Source: Paenibacillus sp. SYP-B3998 (lineage in GTDB: Bacteria > Bacillota > Bacilli > Paenibacillales > NBRC-103111). Taken from it: a stretch of 64,000 nt of DNA. Numbering within the stretch: position 1 is the stretch's first letter; the number at the start of each line of letters is the position of its first letter. The stretch lies in contig NZ_JAAIKC010000007.1 in the NCBI RefSeq assembly GCF_010820665.1, positions 1 through 64,000 on the forward strand, read 5' to 3'. A program made the position numbers and the translations under genes. The notes beneath the pieces are model-generated. The model did no database searches, had not been told where the DNA came from, and was given only the letters and a program-made list of their open reading frames with translations. Shown one piece after another: positions 25,101 to 35,800 of this stretch.

Positions 25101-28100
25101 GAAGGTAAGCCCCATCGGAATCCGAAACGATTTCTTTGCTTTGGGCGGCCATTCCTTGAAAGCGACTCTGCTAATTTCAAAAATCAATCGGGCGCTCCAC
25201 ATTGAGATACCGATGCGTCAAGTGTTTGAACATCCGACGATAGAGGGGATGAGCCGCTACATTTCGCAAGCGTTGGGGAAAGAAACGGTGCCCGTGTTCA
25301 CAGCCATTGCTCCGATCAAAGAAAGAGACGATTACCCGGTGTCCTTCGCGCAAAAAAGGCAGTTGATTTTACACCAGATGGAGGGCGCGGAGCTTGTTTA
25401 TAACATGCCTTCTGCAATGCTCGTTCAAGGCGCGATCGACCGGGAACGTCTAGAGAGGGTATTCAGTGAATTGGTCGCCAGGCATGAGGCGCTGCGAACG
25501 TCGTTTGCATGGGTCGAAGGAGAGCCCGTACAGCGGATTCACAACGACTCCCAATTCCAATTGGTATACACGGTTATTCAGCCGAGTGACAGCCCGGAGG
25601 AAGAACAAATCGAAGCGGCGTTAAGCCAATTTGTTCGCCCCTTCGATCTGGAGCAGGCCCCACTGCTGCGTGCGGAGCTGGTGCAATTGACGGATCATAA
25701 GCATATTTTATTGGTCGATATGCATCATATTATTTCTGACGGCGTTTCCGTATCGATTATTATGGATGAATTTGGAAAAATATATCAAGATCAGGAGCTG
25801 CCGCCTCCGTCCGTTTCGTACAAAGCGTACGCCCACTGGCAAAACGAGCAGTTCGCTCAAGGCGCTTTTGCGGAGCAAGAGGCGTTTTGGCTGCGGACGT
25901 TGTCCGGAGAACTTCCAGTTCTGCAGCTGCCCACGGATTTCCCTCGGCCGTTGGTGCAGAGCTTCGTCGGCGGTTCGGTTACCCGCATTGTGGGCGAAGA
26001 CGTGACCGGTCCGCTTCGGAAGCTTGCGGCGGAAACGCAAACGACGCTGTTTATGGTGCTGCTTGCCGCCTACAACGTTCTTCTGTCGAAATATACGCAT
26101 CAGGAAGATATGATTGTCGGATCGCCGATCGCGGGCAGAAGGCATCCCGATGTGGAACGGACGGTCGGCATGTTCGTGAACACGCTGGCTTTCCGCAACT
26201 ATCCGTCGCCGAACAAGACATTCAAAGCATTCTTGGCTGAAGTGAAAGAACAAACGTTGGCGGCTTTCGACCATCAGGAATTCCCGTTCGAACAACTGGT
26301 CGAAAAGCTGGCACTGCGCCGAGACGTAAGCCGAAACCCGTTATTCGATACGATGTTCGTCATGCAAAATACGAATCAAGAGCCGCTGCGTGCGGGCGAT
26401 GCCGAATTTAAACCGATTGTGCTCAATCCGGGTGTTTCCCGGTTCGATCTGACGTTAAGCGCGACGGAGAAAGAGAGTAATCTCCACTTGGATTTCGAGT
26501 ACAGCAGCCCGTTGTTTCTGCCGGAGACTATCGAACGGTTTGCCAGTCATTTTATCAAGACCTTGAAGTCCATCGCCGGGAACAGCGACCAAACGTTGGG
26601 TGAGGTATACGTTTTGACCGCACCGGAACAAGAAGTGCTGCTGGGTGAATTCAATGATACGGCGGCACCGTATCCGAAGGAACATACGATTCACGGGTTG
26701 TTCGAGGAGCAGGTGGAGCGGACGCCAGATCGGGTGGCGGTCATCATGGGCGAGGAGCAGCTAACCTACCGGGAGCTGAACGAGCAGGCGAATCGGCTGG
26801 CCCGGGTGCTGCGGGAGAAAGGCGTCGGACCGGATCGGATCGTAGGGATCGCGGTGCACCGGTCGCTGGAGATGATCATCGGCCTGATGGCGATCCACAA
26901 GGCAGGAGGGGCATACTTGCCGATTCAGCCAGAAGACCCTGTCGATCGCGTCTTGTTCACGCTTGAGGACAGCGGCGCGGTGCTCATATTGACGCAGCGC
27001 AAGCTGCTGGAGCCGCTTCGGCCACTTGGGGCCGAGCGCGAACTGCTTGGGATCGAGGATGCGCTGGAGCAGACCGCGGGACTCAGCGGGGCCAATCTGG
27101 AGCCGGTTAACGTCTCCAGTGACCTGGTGTATGTGATCTATACGTCGGGGTCCACGGGTCGACCGAAAGGGGTTATGATCGAACATGCGTCGCTGATCAA
27201 TCGGTTGAACTGGATGCAGCACCGGATGCCGTTCGGCGCGGAGGACGTGATCCTTCAGAAGACGCCGTACACGTTCGATGTGTCATTGTGGGAGTTGTTC
27301 TCGTGGGCGATTCAGGGGGCGAGACTCTGCTTCCTGCCGCCGGGCGGGGAGAAGGACCCGGGATTGATCGCGGATACGATCGAAGCCCATGGCATCACGG
27401 CGATCCACTTTGTGCCTTCGATGCTGGGTGCGTTCCTGGACGTGGCGGAGCAGGAGAGTTGGTTTGGTCGGCTGGGGAGCGTCAAGCGGGTATTTGCCAG
27501 TGGCGAGGCGCTGATGAGCGAACATGTGAAGCGGTTCAATCACTTGTGGCGAGCGTCCAGCGGAGCGACGCTGCACAACCTGTACGGGCCGACGGAAGCG
27601 ACGGTGGAGGTCGCTTACTACGACTGCCCGCCAGAGGAGGTGCCGGGCAGCATTCCAATTGGCCGGCCGCTGGATAATGTGCGGCTGTACGTGCTGGACA
27701 AGGCCGACCGGTTGATGCCGGTGGGCGTGCCGGGCGAGCTGCATATCGGGGGCGATTGCCTGGCGAGGGGTTACCTGAACCGGCCGGATCTGACGGCGGA
27801 GAAGTTCGTGCGGGACCCGTTCGCTGACGGCGGGCGCATGTACCGGACCGGTGATTTGGCGCGGTGGCTGCCGGACGGGAATATTGAGTATCTGGGTCGT
27901 ATCGACCATCAGGTGAAGATCCGAGGTTATCGGATCGAGCTGGGCGAGATCGAAGCGGCGCTGCTGGCGCAGGACGGAGTAAAGGAAGCGGTTGTGCTCG
28001 CCCGGGATGACCGGACGGGCGCGCATTCCTTGTGTGCTTATGTCTCATCGGATGAACCATTAAGCGGACCGGATATTAAAGAACGGCTCAAATCGGCTGT

Positions 28101-29874
28101 ACCGGACTACATGGTGCCAACGTACATCGTTACGCTGGATCGGCTGCCGCATTTGTCCAATGGCAAGGTCGATCGCAAAGCGCTGCCCGAGCCGGATGAC
28201 ACCCTGTTGACAACAGTAAATTATATGCCTCCGGCTAGCGAACTGGAATCGGTGCTAGTCGAAATTTGGCAGGAGGTGCTCGGTTACCGCCCCATCGGCA
28301 CACTTCACAATTTCTTTGAACTGGGCGGAGACTCGATCAAGGCGATTCAGATTGCCTCCCGGTTGAGCAAGCACGGCTGGAAGCTGGAGATCAAGGATAT
28401 GTTCCGGCATCAAACCATTGGCAACCTGACGCCTTACGTGAGGGCAGTCGAGCTGCAGATCGATCAGGGCACTGTCACTGGCGATGTTATTGTTTCACCG
28501 ATACAGCAATGGTTCTTCGATCAAAACTTTGCTGATAAGCATCACTGGAACCAAGCGGTAATGCTCTATAGCGAAGGCGGCCTGCAAGCGGATGTGTTGG
28601 ATCGGGCGCTGAGGGGACTGATCCAGCACCATGATGCGCTGAGAACGACATTCAAGGCTGAACAAGATGAGATTACGCCATATATCCATGGCTTGGATAA
28701 CCCGTCTTATACGCTTAGAGTGACTGAGATCACCGATGAGCTTGCTGGAGCAGCAACGGTCGAAGGCTTCTGTAACGAAATCCAGCAAAGTATGAATCTG
28801 GAGCAGGGGCCGCTTGTGCAGGCGGGATTGTTCAAAACGCGAGCCGGGGATTATTTGTTAATAGCCATTCATCATTTGGTGGTGGACGGCGTGTCTTGGC
28901 GGGTTCTGCTGGAAGATTTAGAGGATGGGTATATTCAGGCGTCGCGCGGCGACAAGAGTAGCCTTCCGTCCAAAACCCATTCGTGGAAAGAATGGACTTC
29001 CCGCCTTCGGGAGTACGCGGACAGCAAACTGTTTCTTGCACAAAAGAGGTATTGGTCAGAGTTTGTCAATCAAACTGGAAAATCTCTGCTCCGCAATGAG
29101 TCTGCCCGGGTAAGACGGGCCAAAGACTTGGACACGTGGCGCGTTTCGTTCTCCAAGCGGGAAACTGAACGTTTGTTGACGGACGTTCACAAAGCGTATA
29201 ACACCGAAATCAACGATATTTTGTTAACTGGTTTAGGACTCGCTCTGCGCGATTGGAACGATGAAGAGCAGTGGTTCTTAATGCTTGAAGGGCACGGAAG
29301 GGAAGAAATCTTTGAGCAGATAGATGTTACAAGAACGGTGGGTTGGTTCACGACCATGTATCCGATTCTTCTGGAAATGGGCCATCGTGCCGATCTGCCG
29401 CTGCAGATCAAAACGGTGAAAGAGCAGTTGCGGCGAGTCCCGAATAAAGGAATCGGATACGGCGTTTTGAAATACATGACCTCTCCTGAGCACAAAGAGG
29501 AGGTGGTCTTCCGCCTACAGCCGGAAATCCGGTTTAATTACCAAGGACATATCGAAGGCAGCTCGGCCTCCGCATTGTTCCGCAGTTCAGATTGGTCGTC
29601 TGGACGTTCGCTCAGCGAAGAGGCGGAAGCGCTGTTTGTGCTCGATATTAATGGCAGTATTGAGAATGGCGTGCTGACCCTGTCGATCGAGTACAGCCGA
29701 CACGAATTGGAGCAATCTGAGATTCAACAGCTTGGCGAACGGTTGCATGCGCGTTTAGTGGAAGTGTCAAACCATTGCGCCGAAAAAGAAGAGAAGGAAT
29801 TGACCCCGGCCGATTTGGGAAGCAAGGAGCTCTCGATCGATGAGCTGAACGATATTTTGGCCTACTATAAATGA
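22129..29874 (+). CDS. NRPS subunit 2: C-A(Ser)-PCP-C-A(Ser)-PCP-E
   Basis: 2581 residues, starting 16 bp after subunit 1 with GGAGG upstream of the ATG. Order: COM acceptor and C domain (HHIIMDG, H143/H144); A domain (about 460-960); PCP (S1009 in GGHS); C (HHIISDG, 1199); A (about 1505-1995); PCP (S2069 in GGDS, the form usual before epimerases); epimerase ([10 protein letters not shown], 2248); C-terminal COM donor ending LSIDELNDILAYY. The first A code reads DVWHFSLVDK, the serine code known from EntF. The second reads DVWHFSLVEK, also Ser-type. The subunit should therefore add L-Ser then D-Ser. The second A domain belongs to a family of three near-identical DNA copies in this cluster. 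Confidence 0.93.
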   Translation: MKNVAIQNIYPLTPMQEGLLYHSILDGGSEAYFDQTVITLNERLDPGLLERSFQALVNRHDVLRTIFVYKETERPLQVVLEKHQASIHVEDISHLTDAEQQDCVKRFSEQDRKRRFDLEKDLLIRLSVLQLGGTKSKLVLSFHHIIMDGWCIGTVAKDLFQLYRAYGSNRPVDLAPVFPYSGYISWLEKQDKVEALSYWKQYLEGIEQQSALPVGIQSAGSQAYQLNNRIFTFNQALTKQLEAVARQNEVTLSTVFHGIWGLLLQKYNNTKDVVFGSVTSGRPAEVEGVETMVGLFINTVPVRVVTEETDTFSDILKQLQHAMMDAGKYHYVSLADIQSFTPLKSGLIHHIVAFENYPAVAELSGDEDQQIVSIAEVEGFEQTNFDFNIGVIPGDELRVKFAYNRLVYEPSAIARLEAHLKYIAGQIAADPNVRTDQVELLTPEEQQYVFGEFNNTAVPFPDDATLQQFFEEQVTRNPDRVAMVFGNEQLTYRALNEKANRLARVLREQGVQPNRIVGISVYRSLEMMIGILAIIKAGGAYLPIHPEDPEDRIRFILQDSGASLLLTQPELLNLLAGLASEFTVRAIELELSGDGSDLPHVNQPGDLAYVIYTSGSTGRPKGVMIEHASLINRISWMQKKYPLSPEDVILQKTAFTFDVSVWELFWWAWVGASVCFLPPGGEKDPVILADTIQANGVTVLHFVPSMLAVFLEHVEQRDAAFKLQSVKRVFASGEALAASHVKRFNRLLHQTIQSTLHNLYGPTEATVDVTYYDCPVSEEPEHVPIGRPIDNIRAYILDHAGCLLPVGIPGELHVAGVGVARGYVNRPELTAEKFVADPFVPGGRMYKTGDLARWLPDGNIEYLGRIDHQVKIRGYRIEVDEIIALLLTHPDVKQAVVLAREDETGEKYLCAYVVSDRELTLSELRGHLKASLPDYMIPGRFVPMESLPFLANGKMDRKALPEPDAHLKGSEYESARTETEKVLVDLWESVLKVSPIGIRNDFFALGGHSLKATLLISKINRALHIEIPMRQVFEHPTIEGMSRYISQALGKETVPVFTAIAPIKERDDYPVSFAQKRQLILHQMEGAELVYNMPSAMLVQGAIDRERLERVFSELVARHEALRTSFAWVEGEPVQRIHNDSQFQLVYTVIQPSDSPEEEQIEAALSQFVRPFDLEQAPLLRAELVQLTDHKHILLVDMHHIISDGVSVSIIMDEFGKIYQDQELPPPSVSYKAYAHWQNEQFAQGAFAEQEAFWLRTLSGELPVLQLPTDFPRPLVQSFVGGSVTRIVGEDVTGPLRKLAAETQTTLFMVLLAAYNVLLSKYTHQEDMIVGSPIAGRRHPDVERTVGMFVNTLAFRNYPSPNKTFKAFLAEVKEQTLAAFDHQEFPFEQLVEKLALRRDVSRNPLFDTMFVMQNTNQEPLRAGDAEFKPIVLNPGVSRFDLTLSATEKESNLHLDFEYSSPLFLPETIERFASHFIKTLKSIAGNSDQTLGEVYVLTAPEQEVLLGEFNDTAAPYPKEHTIHGLFEEQVERTPDRVAVIMGEEQLTYRELNEQANRLARVLREKGVGPDRIVGIAVHRSLEMIIGLMAIHKAGGAYLPIQPEDPVDRVLFTLEDSGAVLILTQRKLLEPLRPLGAERELLGIEDALEQTAGLSGANLEPVNVSSDLVYVIYTSGSTGRPKGVMIEHASLINRLNWMQHRMPFGAEDVILQKTPYTFDVSLWELFSWAIQGARLCFLPPGGEKDPGLIADTIEAHGITAIHFVPSMLGAFLDVAEQESWFGRLGSVKRVFASGEALMSEHVKRFNHLWRASSGATLHNLYGPTEATVEVAYYDCPPEEVPGSIPIGRPLDNVRLYVLDKADRLMPVGVPGELHIGGDCLARGYLNRPDLTAEKFVRDPFADGGRMYRTGDLARWLPDGNIEYLGRIDHQVKIRGYRIELGEIEAALLAQDGVKEAVVLARDDRTGAHSLCAYVSSDEPLSGPDIKERLKSAVPDYMVPTYIVTLDRLPHLSNGKVDRKALPEPDDTLLTTVNYMPPASELESVLVEIWQEVLGYRPIGTLHNFFELGGDSIKAIQIASRLSKHGWKLEIKDMFRHQTIGNLTPYVRAVELQIDQGTVTGDVIVSPIQQWFFDQNFADKHHWNQAVMLYSEGGLQADVLDRALRGLIQHHDALRTTFKAEQDEITPYIHGLDNPSYTLRVTEITDELAGAATVEGFCNEIQQSMNLEQGPLVQAGLFKTRAGDYLLIAIHHLVVDGVSWRVLLEDLEDGYIQASRGDKSSLPSKTHSWKEWTSRLREYADSKLFLAQKRYWSEFVNQTGKSLLRNESARVRRAKDLDTWRVSFSKRETERLLTDVHKAYNTEINDILLTGLGLALRDWNDEEQWFLMLEGHGREEIFEQIDVTRTVGWFTTMYPILLEMGHRADLPLQIKTVKEQLRRVPNKGIGYGVLKYMTSPEHKEEVVFRLQPEIRFNYQGHIEGSSASALFRSSDWSSGRSLSEEAEALFVLDINGSIENGVLTLSIEYSRHELEQSEIQQLGERLHARLVEVSNHCAEKEEKELTPADLGSKELSIDELNDILAYYK
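26659..28020 (+). repeat. Near-identical Ser adenylation-domain copy 1 of 3
   Basis: From ACGGCGGCACCG at 26659 to the end of GATGACCGGACGGGC at 28020, this 1362-bp stretch of subunit 2 is nearly identical to 31271-32622 and 39014-40375. Similarity to copy 2 continues upstream to about 26618, and similarity to copy 3 starts sharply at 26659. It covers the A core from before motif A1 to beyond A8. Flanking C domains and A-domain tails differ, which shows domain-sized recombination. Confidence 0.9.
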
Positions 29875-29896
29875 TCAAGGCCATGGGAGATGAGTT

Positions 29897-32800
29897 ATGA
29901 GTAAAGACATGCAAATTCAAAGTATATTCCGGTTAACGCCGATGCAAAAGGGGATTTTATTTCATAGCTTAATGAACGAATCGTCTCACGCCTACTTTGA
30001 ACAGGTATGCTTCACGCTGGACGGTCGGCTTGATGTGGCTTATTTAGAGCAAAGTCTTACACGCCTCTTTGAACGGCATGAAATTTTACGAAGCAATATT
30101 TTTCATCTCAACATCGAAGAGCCCAAATTGATTGTATTTAAGCAAAAACGGCCAGAAATCCGCTTTGATGATATTTCCGGAATGGATGAGTCCGCCAAGC
30201 AGCACTATGTAGCGCGCGCGCTCCAGGAAGATAAAGAGCGGGGCTTTGATCTGACGCGCGAGGAGCTGTTTCGGGCGGCTGTGATCCAATACGCCGAGAA
30301 TACGTATAAGCTGATTGTAAGCTTCCACCATATCATCATGGACGGCTGGTGCTTGGAAATTGTATTCAATGAATGGCTTCAATTGTACGGTGCGCTTCAA
30401 TCTCAGGAGGAGGTCCAGCTTGAACGAGTGCCTGACTATGAGGTGTATTTGAAGTGGCTGGAGAGGCAGGATCAGGAGGAAGCACTCACCTTCTGGACAC
30501 AGTATTTGGAAGCATTCGAACATCAAAGTCTCCTGCCGATTACCCATAGCTTGGTCGCAGATGCAGCCGGTAAATATAATTTGAGCCAGGAGTCGGTTGT
30601 ATTCGAAGCCGAGCTGACGGGCCAATTAGAGAAGCTTGCGAAAGACCATAAGGTGACGCTGAGCGCAGTATTTTATGCGTTGTGGGGCTTGCTCTTGCAG
30701 AAGTATAACAATACGAACGATGTCACATTCGGTGCCGTGGTGTCTGGACGGCCGACTGAAATTACCGGGGTCGAACAAATGGTGGGATTGTTTATCAATA
30801 CACTCCCCGTCCGGATTCGCACGGAAAGCGGCTATCGCTTCGCAGAGCTTCTGGAACAAGTCCAGCAATCCATTGTAGATGTAAATAGATACCATTATGT
30901 TTCGCTGACCGATATTCAGTCGGCGAGCTTGTTAAAAAACAACTTGATTCATCACATTATCGCTTTTGAAAATTTTCCGGGTACCCAAGAGGTATCCGGA
31001 CAAGACGAGCAGCGGAGACTGGCCGTTACCGCCACGGAAGGATTCGAACAAACTAACTATGATTTCAACATCAGCGTCATCCCCGGAGAAACGATCAAAG
31101 TTAAATTTACATACAATGGCCTGCTCTACAGCTCAGAGGCCATTCACAATCTGGGGCAGCATCTGAAGAACGTGGCCCGTACCGTGTCGTCCCACCCAGA
31201 ACTCGCGTTGGACGCTGTAGAGCTTTTATCCGCACCGGAACAAGAAGCGCTGCTGGGTGAATTCAATAATACGGAGGCACCGTATCCGAAGGAACGTACG
31301 ATTCACGGGTTGTTCGAGGAGCAGGTGGAGCGGACGCCGGATCGGGTGGCGGTCGTCATGGGCGAGGAGCAGCTAACCTACCGGGAGTTGAACGAGCAGG
31401 CGAATCGGCTGGCCCGGGTGCTGCGGGAGAAAGGCGTCGGACCGGATCGGATCGTAGGGATCGCGGTGCACCGGTCGCTGGAGATGAACATCGGCCTGAT
31501 GGCGATCCACAAGGCAGGAGGGGCATACTTGCCGATTCAGCCAGAAGACCCTGTCGATCGCGTCTTGTTCACGCTTGAGGACAGCGGCGCGGCGCTCGTA
31601 TTAACGCAGCGCAATCTGTTAGAGCCGCTTCGGCCACTTGGGGCCGAGCGCGAACTGCTCGGCATCGAGGATGTGCTGGAGCAGGCCGCGGGACTCAGCG
31701 GGGTCAACCTGGAGCCGGTCAACGTCTCCAGTGACCTGGTGTATGTGATCTATACGTCGGGGTCCACGGGTCGGCCGAAAGGGGTTATGATCGAACATGC
31801 GTCGCTGATCAATCGGTTGAACTGGATGCAGCACCGGATGCCGTTCGGCGCGGAGGACGTGATCCTTCAGAAGACGCCGTACACGTTCGATGTGTCATTG
31901 TGGGAGTTGTTCTCGTGGGCGATTCAGGGGGCGAGACTCTGCTTCCTGCCGCCGGGTGGGGAGAAGGACCCGGGATTGATTGCGGATACGATCGAAGCCC
32001 ATGGCATCACGGCGATCCACTTTGTGCCCTCGATGCTGGGCGCGTTCCTGGACGTGGCGGAGCAGGAGAGTTGGTTTGGTCGGCTGGGGAGCGTCAAGCG
32101 AGTATTTACGAGCGGCGAGGCGCTGATGAGCGAACATGTGAAGCGGTTCAATCGCTTGTGGCGAGCGTCCAGCGGAGCGACGCTGCACAACTTGTATGGG
32201 CCGACGGAAGCGACGGTGGAGGTCGCTTACTACGACTGCCCGCCAGAGGAGGTGCCGGGCAGCATTCCAATTGGCCGGCCGCTGGATAATGTGCGGCTGT
32301 ACGTGCTGGATAAGGCCGACCGGTTGATGCCGGTGGGCGTGCCGGGTGAGCTGCATATCGGGGGCGATTGCCTGGCGAGGGGGTACCTGAACCGGCCTGA
32401 TCTGACGGCGGAGAAGTTCGTGTTGGACCCGTTCGTGGACGGCGGGCGCATGTACCGGACCGGCGATTTGGCGCGGTGGCTGCCGGACGGGAATATTGAG
32501 TATCTGGGCCGGATCGACCACCAGGTGAAGATCCGCGGTTATCGGATCGAGCTGGGCGAGATCGAAGCGGCGCTGCTGGCGCAGGACGGAGTAAAGGAAT
32601 CGGTTGTGCTCGCCCGGGATGATGGGCAAGGGGGGCATTTCCTATGCGCGTATGTTGCATCGGACCAGGAGCGACAGGAGCAGGCGTTGAAGGAACGGCT
32701 GAAGCTGGTATTGCCGAGCTATATGGTACCGACGCACATTGTAGTTTTGGACGGTTTGCCGCACTTGTCCAACGGCAAAGTGGACCGGAAATCGCTCCCT

Positions 32801-35800
32801 GCACCGGAAGGCCGCTTGCTAGGCAGTGAATCCATCGCCCCGAGAACGGAAACCGAGATAAGGCTTGCGCAGATCTGGGAAAAAACGCTCGGCGTATCCG
32901 GCTTGGGCATTCGGCACGATTTCTTTGAGTGGGGAGGGCACTCCCTGAAAGCGACACAGCTGATGACCCGGATCAATAAAGAGTTTCAGGTTCAGTTTAC
33001 GCTGCCCGATATCTTCGGGAATCCCACGATTGAGACGATGGGGGCGCTTATTGCCGATCCGAAGGTTGAATCACAAGCCGTCGCCGAGATTCCATCCGCG
33101 CCGCTGCAAGATTATTATCCCGTGACCTCCATGCAAAAGCGGCTCATGGTGCTGCAGCATCTGGAAGGAGCGGAAACCGCTTATAACTTGCCATCGGCGA
33201 TGGTGATCGAGGAGCCGCTTGACCAAGCGAGGCTGGAGGAGGTGTTCCAACAACTGATTGATCGGCACGAGGCACTGCGAACTTCATTCGAATGGGTTGG
33301 CGATGAGCCGGTGCAAAGATTGTGCGATCAAGTGAGTTTTCAGTTGGCGTCCGGGGACCTGTCAGTCGGCGACGGACTCGAGGAGGAGCAGATTCAAACG
33401 GCGCTGCATGCGTTTATCCGGCCCTTCGATTTGAGTGCTGCACCGCTTTTCAGAGCGGAGCTCAACCGCCTTTCGGACGGAAAACATCTTCTTCTGGTCG
33501 ATATGCATCACATTGTTGCCGATGGTACTTCTATCGACATTTTGATGGACGATTTCTCGGCCTTGTACCGAGCCGAAGCACTGCCGAAGCTGCGCATTCA
33601 ATATAAGGATTTTGCAGTTTGGCATAACGAATCGTTGAAGGGCGGGCAGCTCCGCGAGCAGGAGCAATTCTGGCTAAACGAGCTGTCTGGCGAGCTGCCG
33701 GTATTGAATTTGCCCACCGATTATCCTAGGCCGCAGAAGAAGAGCTTTGAAGGAGAGCGAATTGCGATTGAAGCCGACGCCTACCTGTTTTCCAAATTGA
33801 AGAAGCTCACCACCGAAAGCAAAACGACTCTGTTTATGGTGCTGCTGGCTGCTTATAATGTCCTGCTGCATAAATATTCAGGTCAGGAAGATGTTACGGT
33901 GGGGTCGCCGATCGCGGGCAGACATGTTCCGGATCTGGAAAAAACGATCGGGATGTTTGTTAACACGTTAGTTTTAAGAAACCGCCCGCTGCCCGAGCAG
34001 ACGTTTTTGCAATTTCTTCAACAAGTGAGAGAAACGAGCATTCGCGCTTTCCAAAATCAGGATTATCCGATTGAAGATGTGGTGGAGCAGTTGGGCGTGC
34101 AGCGCGATATGAGCCGGAGTCCTTTGTTCGACGTCATGTTCTCGCTGGAAAACAGCGAATCGCCGGAGCTGCATGATCATGTGTTGTCCTTTAACCCTTA
34201 CCCGCTGGAAACAGGCATCTCCAAATTTGACCTGACTTTGACGGCGGAGGCCCATGGAGAAAAGCTGGCTTTTCGTTTTGAGTATTGCGCCAAACTGTTT
34301 CGAGCCGAGACGATTCAGCGGATGGCCGTACATTATATTCGGTTATTGGAAGCGATTGTCGAGCGGGCGGATACGGCTATCTCCGACCTGGAGCTGCTTT
34401 CGGAGGCGGAGCGCTATGCGCTCACCACGGAGTTTAACAATACGGCAAGCGACTACCCCAAAGAAAAGACGCTCCAGCGACTGTTCGAGGAACAGGTGGA
34501 GCGGACACCGCACCGTACCGCCGTTGTTTTTGGGGACTTGAGGTGGAGCTACCGCGAGTTAAACGAGAAGGCGAATCGGTTGGCCAAAACGTTGCGGGAT
34601 AAAGGCGTACAAGCGAATACGCGGGTAGCGTTGATGGCGGGCCGCTCGTTGGAGATGATTGCCGGAATCATGGGCATCCTGAAAGCCGGCGGCGCCTACG
34701 TGCCGATCGCGCCGGATTATCCCGCCGAACGGATCAAGCTGATTCTGAACGAATGCGGGTCGCCGCTGCTGTTGACGCAATCCCATGTCAGAGCAGCCTC
34801 CGACTTCTTCGGCGAGCAGGGCGCCAGCGGCTTTACCGGGGAAGTGCTGGACTTGGACATGATGGAGACGGACGCGTCTGGATACGCGGACAATCTGCCT
34901 TTGATTAATACATCGGGCGACTTGGCCTATGTGATGTATACTTCCGGGTCTACCGGCCAGCCGAAAGGCAATTTGACGGTCCATCATAATATCAGCAGAG
35001 TCGTGAAAAATACGGACTATATTGATATCTCGGAGCAGGACACGCTGCTCCAGCTGTCCAACTTTGTGTTTGACGGCTCGGTGTTCGATATTTTCGGCGC
35101 TTTGTTAAACGGAGCCAGTCTGGTGTTAATCCAAAAGGAAGAGGTGCTGGACCCGGAAAAGCTTTCTTCCTTGCTGCGCAAGGAGCAGGTAACGATTTTC
35201 TTCATTACCACCGCTCTGTTTAATACGCTGGTCGATACGAATATCGAGTGCTTTGGAACGATCCGCAAAGTGCTTTTCGGCGGGGAGCGGGTTTCCTTCC
35301 CTCATGTAAAAGAACTGTATGCGTTCATTGGCCCGGGTAAGATTTTGCACATGTACGGTCCGACGGAGACAACCGTATTTGCCACATGCTATAAAGTAGA
35401 CGAATTGGACGAGAGCATGTGGACCATTCCGATCGGCAAACCGATCTCCCGCACCTCGGCCTATATTTTGAACGACAGAGGCAGCCTTCAGCCGATCGGT
35501 ATTCCCGGGGAGCTATGGATTGCCGGAGACGGCGTTGCCCGTGGATATTTGGACCGACCGGACCAGACAGAAGAGCGTTTTGTTCCGAATCCGTTCTCAG
35601 TTGGGGAACGCATGTACCGAACGGGCGATATCGCAAGGTGGCTGCCGGATGGAAATATTGAGTTCTGGGGACGTCTGGATCATCAGGTGAAAATCCGTGG
35701 CTTCCGCATTGAGCTTGGCGAAATTGAAAAGCATTTGCTGTCCAACGAGTTTGTGAAAGAAGCGATCGTCGTTGCCAGACAAGATGCGTCGGGTCAAAAA

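Noticed and set aside
32148..32957. Long antisense open frames opposite the A domains, for example minus strand 32148-32957, 39638-40438 and 27283-28026
   Set aside because: They mirror each other because the A-domain cassettes are repeated, their residues are Arg/Pro/Ala/Gln-rich shadow composition, and they have no ribosome sites or known motifs.
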